A stretch of DNA of 64,000 nt from Paenibacillus whitsoniae (GCF_003955665.1 NZ_RXHU01000094.1:27626-91625), one strand, 5' to 3'. Shown: positions 43,627-52,926, numbered from the stretch's first letter. Program-made: numbers and translations. The notes: generated by a model from the letters alone, not told the origin.

Positions 43627-43854
43627 ATGCCGAACAGTCAGTCTCAGCAAAATCCAATGACATCCGATCGCAATGTGCTGACCGACAAGGAACTTTCTTA
43701 TGTGAAAGATTTTTTGTCCTGGGAGCTGCTTGCCATGAAGAAATGCAATGATACCGCGAACCGGTGCACGGATCCGCAGATTCAAGCGTTGATCAAGCAA
43801 ACCGGCCAGCAGCATCTGAACCACTACAATTCGCTGCTTCAATTGCTGCAATAG
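43627..43854 (+). CDS. Small CotF-like spore coat protein
   Basis: 75 residues from the ATG at 43627 (AAAGGGAGG upstream); the earlier ATG at 43585 overlaps nothing useful and lacks a site. One helical-pair unit of the CotF type: LTDKELSYVKDFLSWELLAMKKCNDTAN and QALIKQTGQQHLNHYNSLLQLL. Adjacent to a second CotF-like gene, 36 bases downstream, so probably one transcript in the mother cell. Confidence 0.82.
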   Translation: MPNSQSQQNPMTSDRNVLTDKELSYVKDFLSWELLAMKKCNDTANRCTDPQIQALIKQTGQQHLNHYNSLLQLLQ

Positions 43855-43890
43855 CAGTGAGAAGCACTTACTTATAGGAGGGATATAGGG

Positions 43891-44220
43891 ATGAGTCTTG
43901 AGCTCGCAATGCCTCAGACGGGCCAGCTTCCGCAGGTCAAGGGACCGGAGCTGAACGATCGCGATTTTCTGAATGAGATTTTGACACATGAAAAGTATTT
44001 GTCGTCAGGCTACAATACAGGTCTGCTGGAAATGCAAAATCCAAAGCTGCACGAAACGGTGCAATCGATTTTGAGCAACACGCATAACACGCAGTATCAG
44101 ATCTTTAACGAAATGTTTCAAAAGGGCTGGTACAAAATGAAAGTCGCCGATCAGCAGGAAATTCAGCAGGCGAAAACGCAGTTCACCAATTATCAAACGC
44201 AATTTCCGACATTCCATTGA
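43891..44220 (+). CDS. CotF-family spore coat protein
   Basis: 109 residues, ATG at 43891 with AGGAGGG upstream. Coat F helical domain: LNDRDFLNEILTHEKYLSSGYN and LHETVQSILSNTHNTQYQIFNEM, ending in a short Gln/Lys/Phe-rich tail with KGWYKMKVADQQEIQQAK. Ends with a strong terminator. Confidence 0.88.
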   Translation: MSLELAMPQTGQLPQVKGPELNDRDFLNEILTHEKYLSSGYNTGLLEMQNPKLHETVQSILSNTHNTQYQIFNEMFQKGWYKMKVADQQEIQQAKTQFTNYQTQFPTFH

Positions 44221-44530
44221 TACCGAGAACAAGCAGAGACCGGGTGCGCAAGTGCCGCAGGGGCTGCTTGTTCTTTTTTTTCAGAAATGAAGGTCCTTTG
44301 ATTATGACCTGAGATAAAGATTATCAGTGCCTGAGAGGAGTTGATTTTACAAGCAAAAGTTAATTTATGTAAAAATGATTATTGCCGCACTTGGGAAAGA
44401 CTGGATATAGTCGGAGTGGGCGTTGGCGATAAATCATAATCTCTGCGAGCCGGGAGAAAGAAGGCATTGGAGGTGAACAGAGAAAGCGGCTTGTTTAATG
44501 AATGACAACTATAAGGAGGCAGGCTGATTC
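44221..44530. other. Intergenic stretch before the pectate lyase gene
   Basis: No gene. It holds the coat-gene terminator, then an AT-rich section with a possible promoter (TTGCCG 44382-44387, 18-base spacer, TATAGT 44406-44411), giving a leader of about 115 bases, and AAGGAGG before the ATG at 44531. I looked for a riboswitch in the leader and recognised none. Confidence 0.5.
44226..44281 (+). terminator. Terminator after the coat genes
   Basis: AGAACAAGCAG (44226-44236) pairs exactly with CTGCTTGTTCT (44264-44274), followed by seven or more T. Confidence 0.9.
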
Positions 44531-46432
44531 ATGAAGAAGCTTAGATTGGCACATCATCATACTATTGCGGCACTGGCGACATCTTCTTTACTTGCGGGTA
44601 TGCTCCTCATTCCATCCGTATTTGCGGCGAATGTATTCAGCGATAACTTTGACGATGGGGATGCAGCGGGATGGACAACCCAGAACGGCACTTGGGCTGT
44701 CGGGCAAGACGGCGGCAACTATGTGTATCGGCAGACCAGTTCAAACGAGGGACGCGCGTCTGCGGGCAGCAGCGCCTGGACGAATTACTCGGTTGAGGCG
44801 AACGTAAAGATTGATAACTGGAACGGCACGAATCGCGCCTACGTTGCAGGCCGTTATCAGGACGGCAATAACTTCTATGCTGCTTCGCTGTACAACAGCG
44901 GCGGAGGCAAGCTTGAAATCAGGAAAAAAGTAAGCGGTTCCACGACAACTCTCGCAACCTTGAGCTATCCGCTTGCGGCGGGAACCTGGTACAGCGTGAA
45001 GCTGGAACTGAACGGCTCCACGTTAAATATGTATGTGAACGGCACCCTGCAGCTTACGGCTACGGATACAAGCCTGACGTCCGGCGGGATCGGTCTGGTG
45101 GGGTATAAGGCGGCTGTCAGCTTCGATCAAGTCGTGGTGTCGGACGGCTCGGGCGGGACGACTACCCCTGCGCCTACGACCAGCACGACGCCGTCCCCAA
45201 CACCATCTACGTCGCCTAGCCCGTCGCCCTCAAGTACACCAACGCCGCCGCCAAGCACAAGCGCGGTCTATGCTTCGCCGAGCGGCACCGACAGTAACCC
45301 GGGCACGCTTGCCAGCCCGACCAGCCTAACGGCAGCGCTCAGCAAAGTTGCACCTGGCGGCGTGATTTATCTGCGCGGCGGCGCCTACAGCTACAGCAGC
45401 CAAATCACGATCGATCGCACCAACAACGGCACGGCGGGAGCGCTCAAGACCATCATGCCCTATGGCTCCGAAAAGCCCGTGCTGGACTTCTCATCACAAT
45501 CGTACAACATGTCCGATGTGTCCTTGAATAACCGCGGGTTGCAAGTGGACGGCAGCTACTGGCGTATCCAAGGGCTCGAAGTGAAAGGCGCAGCCGACAA
45601 CGGCGTATATGTCTCCGGCAGCAATAATGTGCTGGATAATCTGGACGTTCACCACAATCGCGATACCGGCGTGCAGCTCGGCCGTTACGCATCGACGGCA
45701 GCGAACAGCGAGTGGCCGGCGAACAATACGATTAAGAACACCTATTCGCACGATAACTACGACCCGGATAACGGAGAAGATGCGGACGGTTTCGCCGCGA
45801 AGCTGACGGTCGGGCAAGGCAACGTGTTCGACGGCTGCATTTCGGCCTACAACACAGATGACGGCTGGGATCTTTATACCAAATCGGAAACAGGGCCGAT
45901 CGGTGCAGTTACGATTAAGAACAGCGTAGCGCACCATAACGGGCAGACGTCCGACGGCAATTCGACAAGCAACAGCGACGGCAACGGCTACAAGTTAGGC
46001 GGCGAAAAAATTGCCGTGAACCATGTTGTCATCAACTCTGTCGCCTATTCGAACAAAAAGCACGGCTTTACCTATAACAGCAATCCGGGATCGATTGCTC
46101 TGACGAACAACACATCCTTCAACAACGGACAGAGCAATTTTGCCTTTGACGCAGGTACGCATGTGTTCACGAACAACCTGTCCTACAAGGGCTCATCCAG
46201 CGATAAAACAAGCGGCACGGACGTGTCCAGCACCAACGTATGGTGGAAGAATAACAAGAGCACGAACGACAAGGGCCTTCTCGCCACCGATGCGGACTTT
46301 GTCAGCCTGACCCCTACGTTGACGCGCAACGCCGACGGTTCGCCGAATCTGGGCAATTTCCTGAAGCTGGCTGCCGGCAGCGACTTGCTTGGGGCCGGCA
46401 CGCCGAGCGGCACAGACATCGGTCACAACTAA
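44531..46432 (+). CDS. Secreted PL9 pectate lyase with N-terminal carbohydrate-binding-like domain
   Basis: 633 residues. Signal peptide with likely cleavage after SVFA (about residue 32). Residues 35-205 form a laminin G/concanavalin-like beta-sandwich (FSDNFDDGDAAGWTTQNGTW...), probably carbohydrate binding. A Thr/Ser/Pro linker spans about 209-244. Residues 247-625 are a right-handed beta-helix of family PL9. The calcium site and catalytic residue of the Pel9A type can be placed: D419, D443, D444, D447 (spacing 24, 1, 3 as in Pel9A) and K488 in NGYKLGG. It would cleave polygalacturonate or rhamnogalacturonan outside the cell, feeding unsaturated oligomers to the GH88/GH105 enzymes. The kinase/regulator pair follows. 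Confidence 0.9.
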   Translation: MKKLRLAHHHTIAALATSSLLAGMLLIPSVFAANVFSDNFDDGDAAGWTTQNGTWAVGQDGGNYVYRQTSSNEGRASAGSSAWTNYSVEANVKIDNWNGTNRAYVAGRYQDGNNFYAASLYNSGGGKLEIRKKVSGSTTTLATLSYPLAAGTWYSVKLELNGSTLNMYVNGTLQLTATDTSLTSGGIGLVGYKAAVSFDQVVVSDGSGGTTTPAPTTSTTPSPTPSTSPSPSPSSTPTPPPSTSAVYASPSGTDSNPGTLASPTSLTAALSKVAPGGVIYLRGGAYSYSSQITIDRTNNGTAGALKTIMPYGSEKPVLDFSSQSYNMSDVSLNNRGLQVDGSYWRIQGLEVKGAADNGVYVSGSNNVLDNLDVHHNRDTGVQLGRYASTAANSEWPANNTIKNTYSHDNYDPDNGEDADGFAAKLTVGQGNVFDGCISAYNTDDGWDLYTKSETGPIGAVTIKNSVAHHNGQTSDGNSTSNSDGNGYKLGGEKIAVNHVVINSVAYSNKKHGFTYNSNPGSIALTNNTSFNNGQSNFAFDAGTHVFTNNLSYKGSSSDKTSGTDVSSTNVWWKNNKSTNDKGLLATDADFVSLTPTLTRNADGSPNLGNFLKLAAGSDLLGAGTPSGTDIGHN

Positions 46433-46442
46433 CCTTTGCAAT

Positions 46443-46481
46443 AAAGCGCAGCGCTGTCCCTTGTGGACGGCGCTGCGCTTT
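46443..46481 (+). terminator. Hairpin after the pectate lyase gene
   Basis: AAAGCGCAGCGC (46443-46454) pairs exactly with GCGCTGCGCTTT (46470-46481), plus GTCC/GGAC inside. Very stable, but the tail has only TTT. Confidence 0.7.
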
Positions 46482-46505
46482 AACGTGCAGCCGCATCTTA
46501 AAAAA

Positions 46506-46561
46506 CTGCACTTCCACATGCAATAGCTGCACTCCAAAAAAAGCGGTTGCAAGCTTATAAT
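46506..46561 (+). promoter_or_regulatory. Kinase-gene promoter with tandem 21-base repeats
   Basis: CTGCACTTCCA (46506-46516) and CTGCACTCCA (46527-46536) are 21 bases apart; a perfect -10 TATAAT (46556-46561) follows with no -35 of its own, so the second repeat lies at the -35. The same arrangement is found before the GH88 gene at 50058-50110. Confidence 0.6.
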
Positions 46562-46625
46562 AGGAGAAACAGGCGGCGTTTCTGTTAAAATAACCATATC
46601 CCGACGCATGGAACGAGGCTGCAGC

Positions 46626-48419
46626 ATGAAATCCAACCCTTTTCGGCTTCACAAAAGCATTTTCGCCAAATTTACGCTCTCCTTCATTACGGTGGGGCTT
46701 ATTCCGCTGCTCATTCTGAGCTATATTTCACTGCGCACGTTCAGCGGCTTCATGGAGCGGTATGCGACGAACAACTACGAGCAAATGCTGCTGTTTGCGA
46801 GCCGCAATGTGGACGATATGTTCGTGAAATACAACAACATTTCCAAGCTGATGTATTCTTATGGGGTCAGCGGCCAGTACGGCCAGCTTGGACAAGCGAT
46901 CGCCGCGCAAACGCGGGACAAGGATCTCCGCCTGACGATGACGATCAACGACTTTTTGCAGACGGTGCTGTATACGGACCGCGATTTGCAAAGCGTTTTC
47001 TTCGTCCTGCCGGACGGAGCGTTTCAAACGATGACGAAAAATAACGTAGCCCTCGATTACCGGTATCAATTTCCGCGCTTCGAATGGCGGCAGCAAACGC
47101 AGCTTAACCGCAGCGGGCTTTCCTTTTTCCCGACACATAAACAGGACTACTACCTCGGGGAAACGGAGCCGGTGATGACCTTTGCCCGTAACTTAACGGA
47201 TGTGCTCGGTGCCTCGAAGGTCGAGGGCGATTTGGTCGGCACCTTTTATATGGACGTGGGGCTGGGTGCTTTTCATGATATTTTCAAGCAGATGGTGCTG
47301 AACAAACGGGATACGGTCTATGTCGTGGACGAGCACGGCAGTATCCTGTACAGCAATCAGCCCGACCTCATCGGTACGATTTATCAGGAGAAGGCATCGG
47401 AAGATATTTTGCATCTCCAGCAGGAAGCGCCTGAGAATCATTTGCAAGTCATCGGCGAATTTTATAAAAAAGAGCTGTTCTTCAAAATCGATCAGTTAAT
47501 CCAGACCATTACACTGGTTATCGGTCTGTGCATCGTGTCGTTGATCGCGGTGGCGATCTGGTTTTCCAATCGGTTCTCGATTCCGATCCGCAGCATTACG
47601 CGGGAAATGGCGAAGGTTGAATCCGGCAATTTCGAAACGAAAGTGACCGTGCAGTCAGCGGACGAATTGGGCCTGTTGTCGCACGGTTTCAATAAAATGG
47701 TGGGACGGCTCAAGGAATACATCGACGTTGTCTACGTCGCACGGATCAAGCAGAAGCAGGCGGAGCTGAATGCACTGAAGAGCCAGATTCGTCCGCATTA
47801 TTTGTACAATACGCTGGAGGTTATTCGCATGAGCGCGGTCGCGGAGGATGCGAACGAGGTCGGCGATATGATTTTGTCCCTTTCCCATCAGCTTAAGTAT
47901 GTGCTGGACTATGGGGAAGAGACGGTGACGGTGCGTGCGGAGAAGGCGAATGTCGAGCAGTACTTTCAGTTGATGGTCATTCGCTACGGCGAGCATCGGC
48001 TCGGCCTCGATTTCCGCTTCGACAGCGAGGTGCTGGACTGTGCGATTCCGAAGCTGAGCTTGCAGCCGATGGTAGAAAACGCGATTTACCACGGCATTAT
48101 GCCGAAGCAGGGCAAAGGCACCGTTCGCATTACCATTGAGAAATTTGCTGACCATCTGCTCAGCCTTACGGTCGATGATGACGGAGTAGGCATGAACGAG
48201 GAGAAGCTGACAGCGGTCAGACAGAAGCTGGCCGACAGCAGTTCGCTGGACACGGGCAGCAGCATTGGGTTGATTAATGTTCATGAGCGTGTACAGGCGC
48301 TGTATGGGGCAAACTTTGGGGTCGAAATCAATAGTTCCGAGAACATCGGGACGACGGTCCGGCTTGTCATTCCGTTAACGAAAGAGGTGAGCGCACGTGA
48401 GAAGCGTCATTCTGGCTGA
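46626..48419 (+). CDS. YesM-type sensor histidine kinase
   Basis: 597 residues from the ATG at 46626 (CGAGG upstream); an ATG at 46608 has no site. Membrane helix near residues 14-34, extracellular Cache-like sensor, second helix near 297-318, HAMP, kinase with H391 in IRPHYLYNTLEVIRM (Tyr replaces the usual Phe), HATPase with LSLQPMVENAIYHG, DDDGVGM and SIGLINVHERV. Overlaps its regulator by 23 bases. Sits between the PL9 and GH88 genes, so a pectin-fragment signal is likely. Confidence 0.95.
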   Translation: MKSNPFRLHKSIFAKFTLSFITVGLIPLLILSYISLRTFSGFMERYATNNYEQMLLFASRNVDDMFVKYNNISKLMYSYGVSGQYGQLGQAIAAQTRDKDLRLTMTINDFLQTVLYTDRDLQSVFFVLPDGAFQTMTKNNVALDYRYQFPRFEWRQQTQLNRSGLSFFPTHKQDYYLGETEPVMTFARNLTDVLGASKVEGDLVGTFYMDVGLGAFHDIFKQMVLNKRDTVYVVDEHGSILYSNQPDLIGTIYQEKASEDILHLQQEAPENHLQVIGEFYKKELFFKIDQLIQTITLVIGLCIVSLIAVAIWFSNRFSIPIRSITREMAKVESGNFETKVTVQSADELGLLSHGFNKMVGRLKEYIDVVYVARIKQKQAELNALKSQIRPHYLYNTLEVIRMSAVAEDANEVGDMILSLSHQLKYVLDYGEETVTVRAEKANVEQYFQLMVIRYGEHRLGLDFRFDSEVLDCAIPKLSLQPMVENAIYHGIMPKQGKGTVRITIEKFADHLLSLTVDDDGVGMNEEKLTAVRQKLADSSSLDTGSSIGLINVHERVQALYGANFGVEINSSENIGTTVRLVIPLTKEVSAREKRHSG

Positions 48420-50007
48420 CGATGAACCGATTATTATAAAAGGATTAAAGAAGCTGATTCCGTGGCAGGAGCTCGGCATTGAGATCGTGGGCGAAGCCAT
48501 GACGGGCCGAAGCTTGATGGAGCAAATCGACGAGAAGCAGCCCGATTTGGTCGTAACCGACATTTCGATGCCGGACGGCACAGGGATCGACGTGATCAAG
48601 GAGGTGCAGCGCAGGCAGCTGCGGACGAAAATTGTTTTCATATCGGCCTATCAGGAGTTCTCCTACGCGAAGGATGCGCTTGCGTTTGGCGCTGTCGATT
48701 ATTTGGTGAAGCCGATTGAGAAGAGCCTGCTGCTGGATGCGGTGCATAAAGCTCTGACCCAATTGCAAGAAGCGCACGAAGATGAATCATCCAAGGGCAA
48801 GTTGGCGGTCTATGAGCAGAAGGATAAAAAGACGCAGCTCGAGGAGCTGTTCGATCGGCTTACCCAGGGAGAGATTCGGCGGGAGGAAGCGCTGCGGAAG
48901 CTAACGGCGTTGGAGACGCCATTGACGGCGCCATATTTCTCCGTGTTGTATCTGGAGCTGGAGCATCTGCAGCAGCAGGACGGCCGTTGGGGCGAACATG
49001 AGCGACGGCTGCTCGTGTTCGCCGTGTCCAATTTGGCGGACGAGCTGATTCAGCCGTTTGGCGTTGGCCTCGTACTGCGTAAGGCCGAGAATTTGTGCGT
49101 GATCGTGAACCATGAGGGCGCCGGCGACGATTTGCTGCGGCTGGCGCGGGAAATGCGAGATAAGATTTTATTTTACCTGAAAATCCATGTGACCATTTGC
49201 ATCGGCAAAACGGTGTCCGACCTTCAGGAGCTTCGGCAGTCGTATAAGTCGGCGGTTGACGCTGCGGGCGCATCGTATTTCCTCGAGGCCGGGTCTGTGC
49301 TGTCTTGGTCGCAGAACGAGCCGGCTGCCGGCTCGGAAGAAGCGTTGGCGGAAGCCCGGCAAGCGGTCATTCAAGCGGTCGTGGCCAAGGATAAAGAGCT
49401 GCTGCAGGAGCGCTGCGGCCGCTTGTTCGCGCAGATGGCGCAGAGCAGCCGCGGGATCAAGGAGACGGCGGTGTTGAACGGCTACTCGCTTTTAACCGAA
49501 CTGCTCGAGGAGCTGACGGCGATCGGCGTGCCGCTCCAGGTAACGTTGGAGCAGCGGAACGATTGGCTGCAGCGGATGCATCAGTTTTACCGCTTCACGG
49601 ATCTGGCCGATTTTATTTCTGCGCGGATTATGGACATTCTGGAAGGGATCGGCGCCTCCGGCGGCAGCCGTGAAGCGCAGCAGCTGCGCATGATCAAGGA
49701 GTATATCGAGGAGCACTACAGCGAGAACATTACACTTGAAAGCATAGCGGCCCAAGTGTTTATGAATCCGTATTATTTCAGCTCCTTCTTCAAGAAGCAT
49801 ACGCAGGAAAATTTCAAGCAGTATGTCACGAACGTGCGCATGAAAAACGCCGTGCGGCTGCTGCTGCAAACCGATCTGCTCGTGTACGAGATTGCGGAGC
49901 AGGTCGGCTACCATAATCCTCGGCAGTTCAGCGATATGTTTAAAAAATGTTACGGCAAGCTGCCGCAGGAGTACAAGAGCCAACTGAAGGGAGGCTCTGC
50001 GCCGTGA
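48397..50007 (+). CDS. YesN-type response regulator, AraC output
   Basis: 536 residues, GTG at 48397 with AAAGAGG nine bases upstream, overlapping the kinase. Receiver acidic pair D8-D9, phospho-acceptor D55 (TDISMPD), YLVKPI. Two C-terminal helix-turn-helix motifs (LESIAAQVFMNPYYFSSFFK; VYEIAEQVGYHNPRQFSDMFK). Probably binds the 21-base-spaced repeats before its own operon and before the GH88 gene. Confidence 0.95.
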   Translation: MRSVILADDEPIIIKGLKKLIPWQELGIEIVGEAMTGRSLMEQIDEKQPDLVVTDISMPDGTGIDVIKEVQRRQLRTKIVFISAYQEFSYAKDALAFGAVDYLVKPIEKSLLLDAVHKALTQLQEAHEDESSKGKLAVYEQKDKKTQLEELFDRLTQGEIRREEALRKLTALETPLTAPYFSVLYLELEHLQQQDGRWGEHERRLLVFAVSNLADELIQPFGVGLVLRKAENLCVIVNHEGAGDDLLRLAREMRDKILFYLKIHVTICIGKTVSDLQELRQSYKSAVDAAGASYFLEAGSVLSWSQNEPAAGSEEALAEARQAVIQAVVAKDKELLQERCGRLFAQMAQSSRGIKETAVLNGYSLLTELLEELTAIGVPLQVTLEQRNDWLQRMHQFYRFTDLADFISARIMDILEGIGASGGSREAQQLRMIKEYIEEHYSENITLESIAAQVFMNPYYFSSFFKKHTQENFKQYVTNVRMKNAVRLLLQTDLLVYEIAEQVGYHNPRQFSDMFKKCYGKLPQEYKSQLKGGSAP

Positions 50008-50057
50008 GGGCCGAGGGGCTGTCGGCGTCAGCAGCGGGCAAAGTTACAAAAAAAGCG

Positions 50058-50110
50058 CACGTCCGTCTTTAAAAACTGCATTTTCTTCCCAAGTCGGATG
50101 AACTACACTG
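50058..50110 (+). promoter_or_regulatory. GH88-gene promoter with 21-base-spaced repeats
   Basis: GCACGTCC (50058-50065) and GCATTTTC (50079-50086) are 21 bases apart; TACACT (50105-50110) stands 26 bases after the second GCA, against 27 in the kinase promoter at 46529. AAAAACTGCA (50072-50081) is also found exactly at 46501-46510. Likely shared operator of the local response regulator. Confidence 0.5.
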
Positions 50111-50161
50111 GTTGAACAACGACCAAGCAGGTCAATCTCAAAGGGGAAGTGGACATAACGC

Positions 50162-51313
50162 ATGTTAAACGTACAAGAACAAGCCTGGATGCAGGAAGTC
50201 GTTGGCAAGATCACGACGAAAATGGCGTGGGTCAGCGAAAAATCAAAAAACAAAATTCCATATACAACGATCGAAGGGACGCACGACAACCGCATCGTGG
50301 ACAACCCGACAGGCACGGATACCGACGGCATCTGCTGGTGGACGAACGGATTCTGGGGCGGCATGATGTGGCTGATGCATCATGAAACGGGTGACGAGAA
50401 GTATCGAGAGATTGCTGAGTTTTCCGAGATAGAGCTCGATCGCTGCTTCGAGGATTACTACGGACTGCATCACGACGTGGGGTTTATGTGGCTGCCGACC
50501 AGCGTGGCGAACTACCGTGTGACCAAGAGTCCTGAATCGCGCAAAAGAGCGCTGCACGCAGCCAACCTGCTTGCGGGGCGCTTCAATCTGGCCGGAGGGT
50601 TCATTCGTGCCTGGAACGATTTGGAAGGATGCGACACACGCGGCTGGGCGATCATCGACTGCATGTTTAATATCCCATTGCTATATTGGGCATCCGAGGA
50701 GACTGGAGATCCGCGCTTCAAGCAAATTGCGATGAAGCATGCCGATACGGCGATGACGGCGTTCGTTCGCCCGGACGGCTCGGTGAATCACATCGTCGAG
50801 TTCGATCCGTTTAACGGCGGCGTCGTGAAAACATACGGCGGCCAAGGCTACGAGGAAGGCTCGTCCTGGACACGCGGCCAGACGTGGGCGCTGTATGGCT
50901 TCATGATGAGCTACATCCATACAGGCAAGGAAGAGTACCTGCAAACCGCGAAGCGGGTTGCGAACTATTTTATCGCCAATATCCCGGCGGACGGCGTGAT
51001 TCCGGTCGATTTCCGGCAGCCGAAGGAACCGAAGCGCGAGGACGACACGGCGGCGGCGATTGCGGCCTGCGGTCTTATCGAAATCGCCAAGGTCGTCGGA
51101 GAGTACGAGAAGCCGCTCTATCTGGACGCGGCGATAAAGCTGCTTAGAGCCTTGGATGCCCGCAGCGACTGGACGGAGAACAGCGACTGCATCCTGCAGT
51201 ACGGTTCCGGCGCTTATCATGCGGCGAGCCACCATCATGCGATCATTTATGGCGATTACTATTTTATGGAAGCGATTTTCAAATTAAAAGGAAACGATCT
51301 GTACCTGTGGTAG
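50162..51313 (+). CDS. GH88 unsaturated glucuronyl/galacturonyl hydrolase
   Basis: 383 residues, (alpha/alpha)6 barrel, no signal peptide. Matches the bacterial unsaturated glucuronyl hydrolase pattern: CWWTNGFWGGMMWL, HHDVGFM with D105, GWAIIDCMFNIPLLYWA with D166 (the catalytic pair), SSWTRGQTWALYGF, DTAAAIAACGL and IIYGDYYFMEA. It hydrolyses the unsaturated uronate at the end of lyase products in the cytoplasm. The GH43 xylosidase follows after 29 bases, so the two form an operon that could process xylogalacturonan or glucuronoxylan fragments. Confidence 0.93.
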   Translation: MLNVQEQAWMQEVVGKITTKMAWVSEKSKNKIPYTTIEGTHDNRIVDNPTGTDTDGICWWTNGFWGGMMWLMHHETGDEKYREIAEFSEIELDRCFEDYYGLHHDVGFMWLPTSVANYRVTKSPESRKRALHAANLLAGRFNLAGGFIRAWNDLEGCDTRGWAIIDCMFNIPLLYWASEETGDPRFKQIAMKHADTAMTAFVRPDGSVNHIVEFDPFNGGVVKTYGGQGYEEGSSWTRGQTWALYGFMMSYIHTGKEEYLQTAKRVANYFIANIPADGVIPVDFRQPKEPKREDDTAAAIAACGLIEIAKVVGEYEKPLYLDAAIKLLRALDARSDWTENSDCILQYGSGAYHAASHHHAIIYGDYYFMEAIFKLKGNDLYLW

Positions 51314-51342
51314 AGGTTTCCCGGCAAAGGAGAGCGAGCATT

Positions 51343-52917
51343 ATGATTCACAATCCGATTCTGCGCGGCTTCCATCCGGACGCCTCGATTCTTCGGGTCG
51401 GCGACGACTACTACATCGCCACATCCACGTTCGAATGGTTTCCGGGTGTAGTCATTCATCATTCCAAAGATTTGAAGCATTGGCGGCCGTTAACCCGTCC
51501 GCTGGACCGGGTGAGCCAGCTTGATTTGCGCGGCGTGCCCAGCTCCGGCGGCATTTGGGCGCCGTCGCTAAGCTATGATAACGGCATCTTTTACCTGTGC
51601 TTCACGAATGTGGTCGGCCGCAAAGGCGTCTACAAAGACTTGCACAATTACGTTGTAACAGCACCGTCGATCTCCGGTCCCTGGTCGGAACCGATTTATT
51701 TGAACGCCAGCGGCTTCGATCATTTCCTGTTCCACGATGCGGACGGGCGTAAATATCTGTTCAATATGCAATGGGATTTCCGGCAGGGGAAGAGCCGCTT
51801 CGCCGGCATCGTCATGCAGGAGTTTTGCCCAATAGAGGGTAGGCTGATCGGGGACATCAAGCTGGTGACGAAGGGGACGGACCTTGGCGTAACGGAAGGC
51901 CCGATGGTGTACCGCAAGGACGGCTACTATTATTTGCTGCTGGCTGAAGGGGGCACCGGACCGATGCATGCGGCAACGCTGATGCGTGCGACTTCGATTG
52001 GCGGGCCCTATGAAGTTGACCCTGATTATCCGCTAATGACGACGAGAGAGTCGCCGGAGCATCCGCTGCAAAATGCCGGGCATGGCTCGCTGGTCGAGAC
52101 TCAGCACGGCGAGTGGTACATGGTATTTATCTGCCTGCGGCCGCTGCCGGACGGAAGCGGACTCAGTCCGCTAGGCCGAGAGACATCTCTGCAAAAGGTC
52201 GTCTGGACCGAGGACGGCTGGCTGCGTCTCGCAGGCGGCGGTAAGCAGCCGCAGCTCGTGATTCCGGACGCCGAGCTGACGCCTCATCCGTTCGCGCTGG
52301 AGCCCGTGCGGGACGATTTTGACGCGCCGACGCTTGGCGTGAATTGGCACTCCCTGCGGGTGCCGATGGAACCTTCATGGCTCAGCTTGACCGAGCGTCC
52401 CGGCTTCCTGCGGCTTAGGGGCCGTGAGTCGCTGATGTCCCTGCACCATCAGAGCCTGGTAGCCAGGCGGATCGAGAGCTTCGATTGCGAGGTTCGCACG
52501 TGTGTGGACTACGAACCGGAGGCTTTTACCCAGATGGCGGGGCTTGTGCTCTTGTATGACGATGCCGACCACTATTATCTGCGCATCTCCCGGGATGAGG
52601 AGCACGGGAAGCATCTGGCGATCATCGTCAGCGACCAGGGGCAGTATGCCGAGCTGGATGCTTATGTGCCAATTCCGAAAGGCCAACGTGTGTATTTGAA
52701 AGCGACAATGAGGGTTGAGCGCATCCAGTTCTCTTATTCTCTCGACGGTTCGAACTGGCTGCCGATCGGCCCTGATCTCTATTCCGGCAATCTCGCCGAC
52801 AGCTACCGGGGGAAACTATCGTTCTCGGGAGCGTTCGCAGGCGTGTGCGTGCAGGATTTGCGGGGAACGCGGCTGCACGCGGATTTTGATTATTGGGACT
52901 ACGAAGAGCTTTCGTAG
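51343..52917 (+). CDS. xynB: GH43 beta-xylosidase (XynB type)
   Basis: 524 residues from the ATG at 51343 (AAAGGAG upstream); the frame from 51307 overlaps the GH88 stop. N-terminal beta-propeller with base D13 (FHPDASILRV), D126 (SGFDHFLFH) and acid E185 (GVTEGPMV), matching positions in characterised XynB enzymes, and the hallmark ATSTFEWFPGV. The C-terminal beta-sandwich (about 320-524; MAGLVLLYDDADHYYLRIS) closes the active site in this subfamily. No signal peptide; releases xylose from imported oligomers. Ends with the hairpin at 52927. Confidence 0.94.
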   Translation: MIHNPILRGFHPDASILRVGDDYYIATSTFEWFPGVVIHHSKDLKHWRPLTRPLDRVSQLDLRGVPSSGGIWAPSLSYDNGIFYLCFTNVVGRKGVYKDLHNYVVTAPSISGPWSEPIYLNASGFDHFLFHDADGRKYLFNMQWDFRQGKSRFAGIVMQEFCPIEGRLIGDIKLVTKGTDLGVTEGPMVYRKDGYYYLLLAEGGTGPMHAATLMRATSIGGPYEVDPDYPLMTTRESPEHPLQNAGHGSLVETQHGEWYMVFICLRPLPDGSGLSPLGRETSLQKVVWTEDGWLRLAGGGKQPQLVIPDAELTPHPFALEPVRDDFDAPTLGVNWHSLRVPMEPSWLSLTERPGFLRLRGRESLMSLHHQSLVARRIESFDCEVRTCVDYEPEAFTQMAGLVLLYDDADHYYLRISRDEEHGKHLAIIVSDQGQYAELDAYVPIPKGQRVYLKATMRVERIQFSYSLDGSNWLPIGPDLYSGNLADSYRGKLSFSGAFAGVCVQDLRGTRLHADFDYWDYEELS

Positions 52918-52926
52918 ACGTTAAAG

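Noticed and set aside
44282..44530. Possible riboswitch or small RNA in the pectate lyase leader
   Set aside because: No known aptamer signature or stable conserved-looking fold could be made out by eye.
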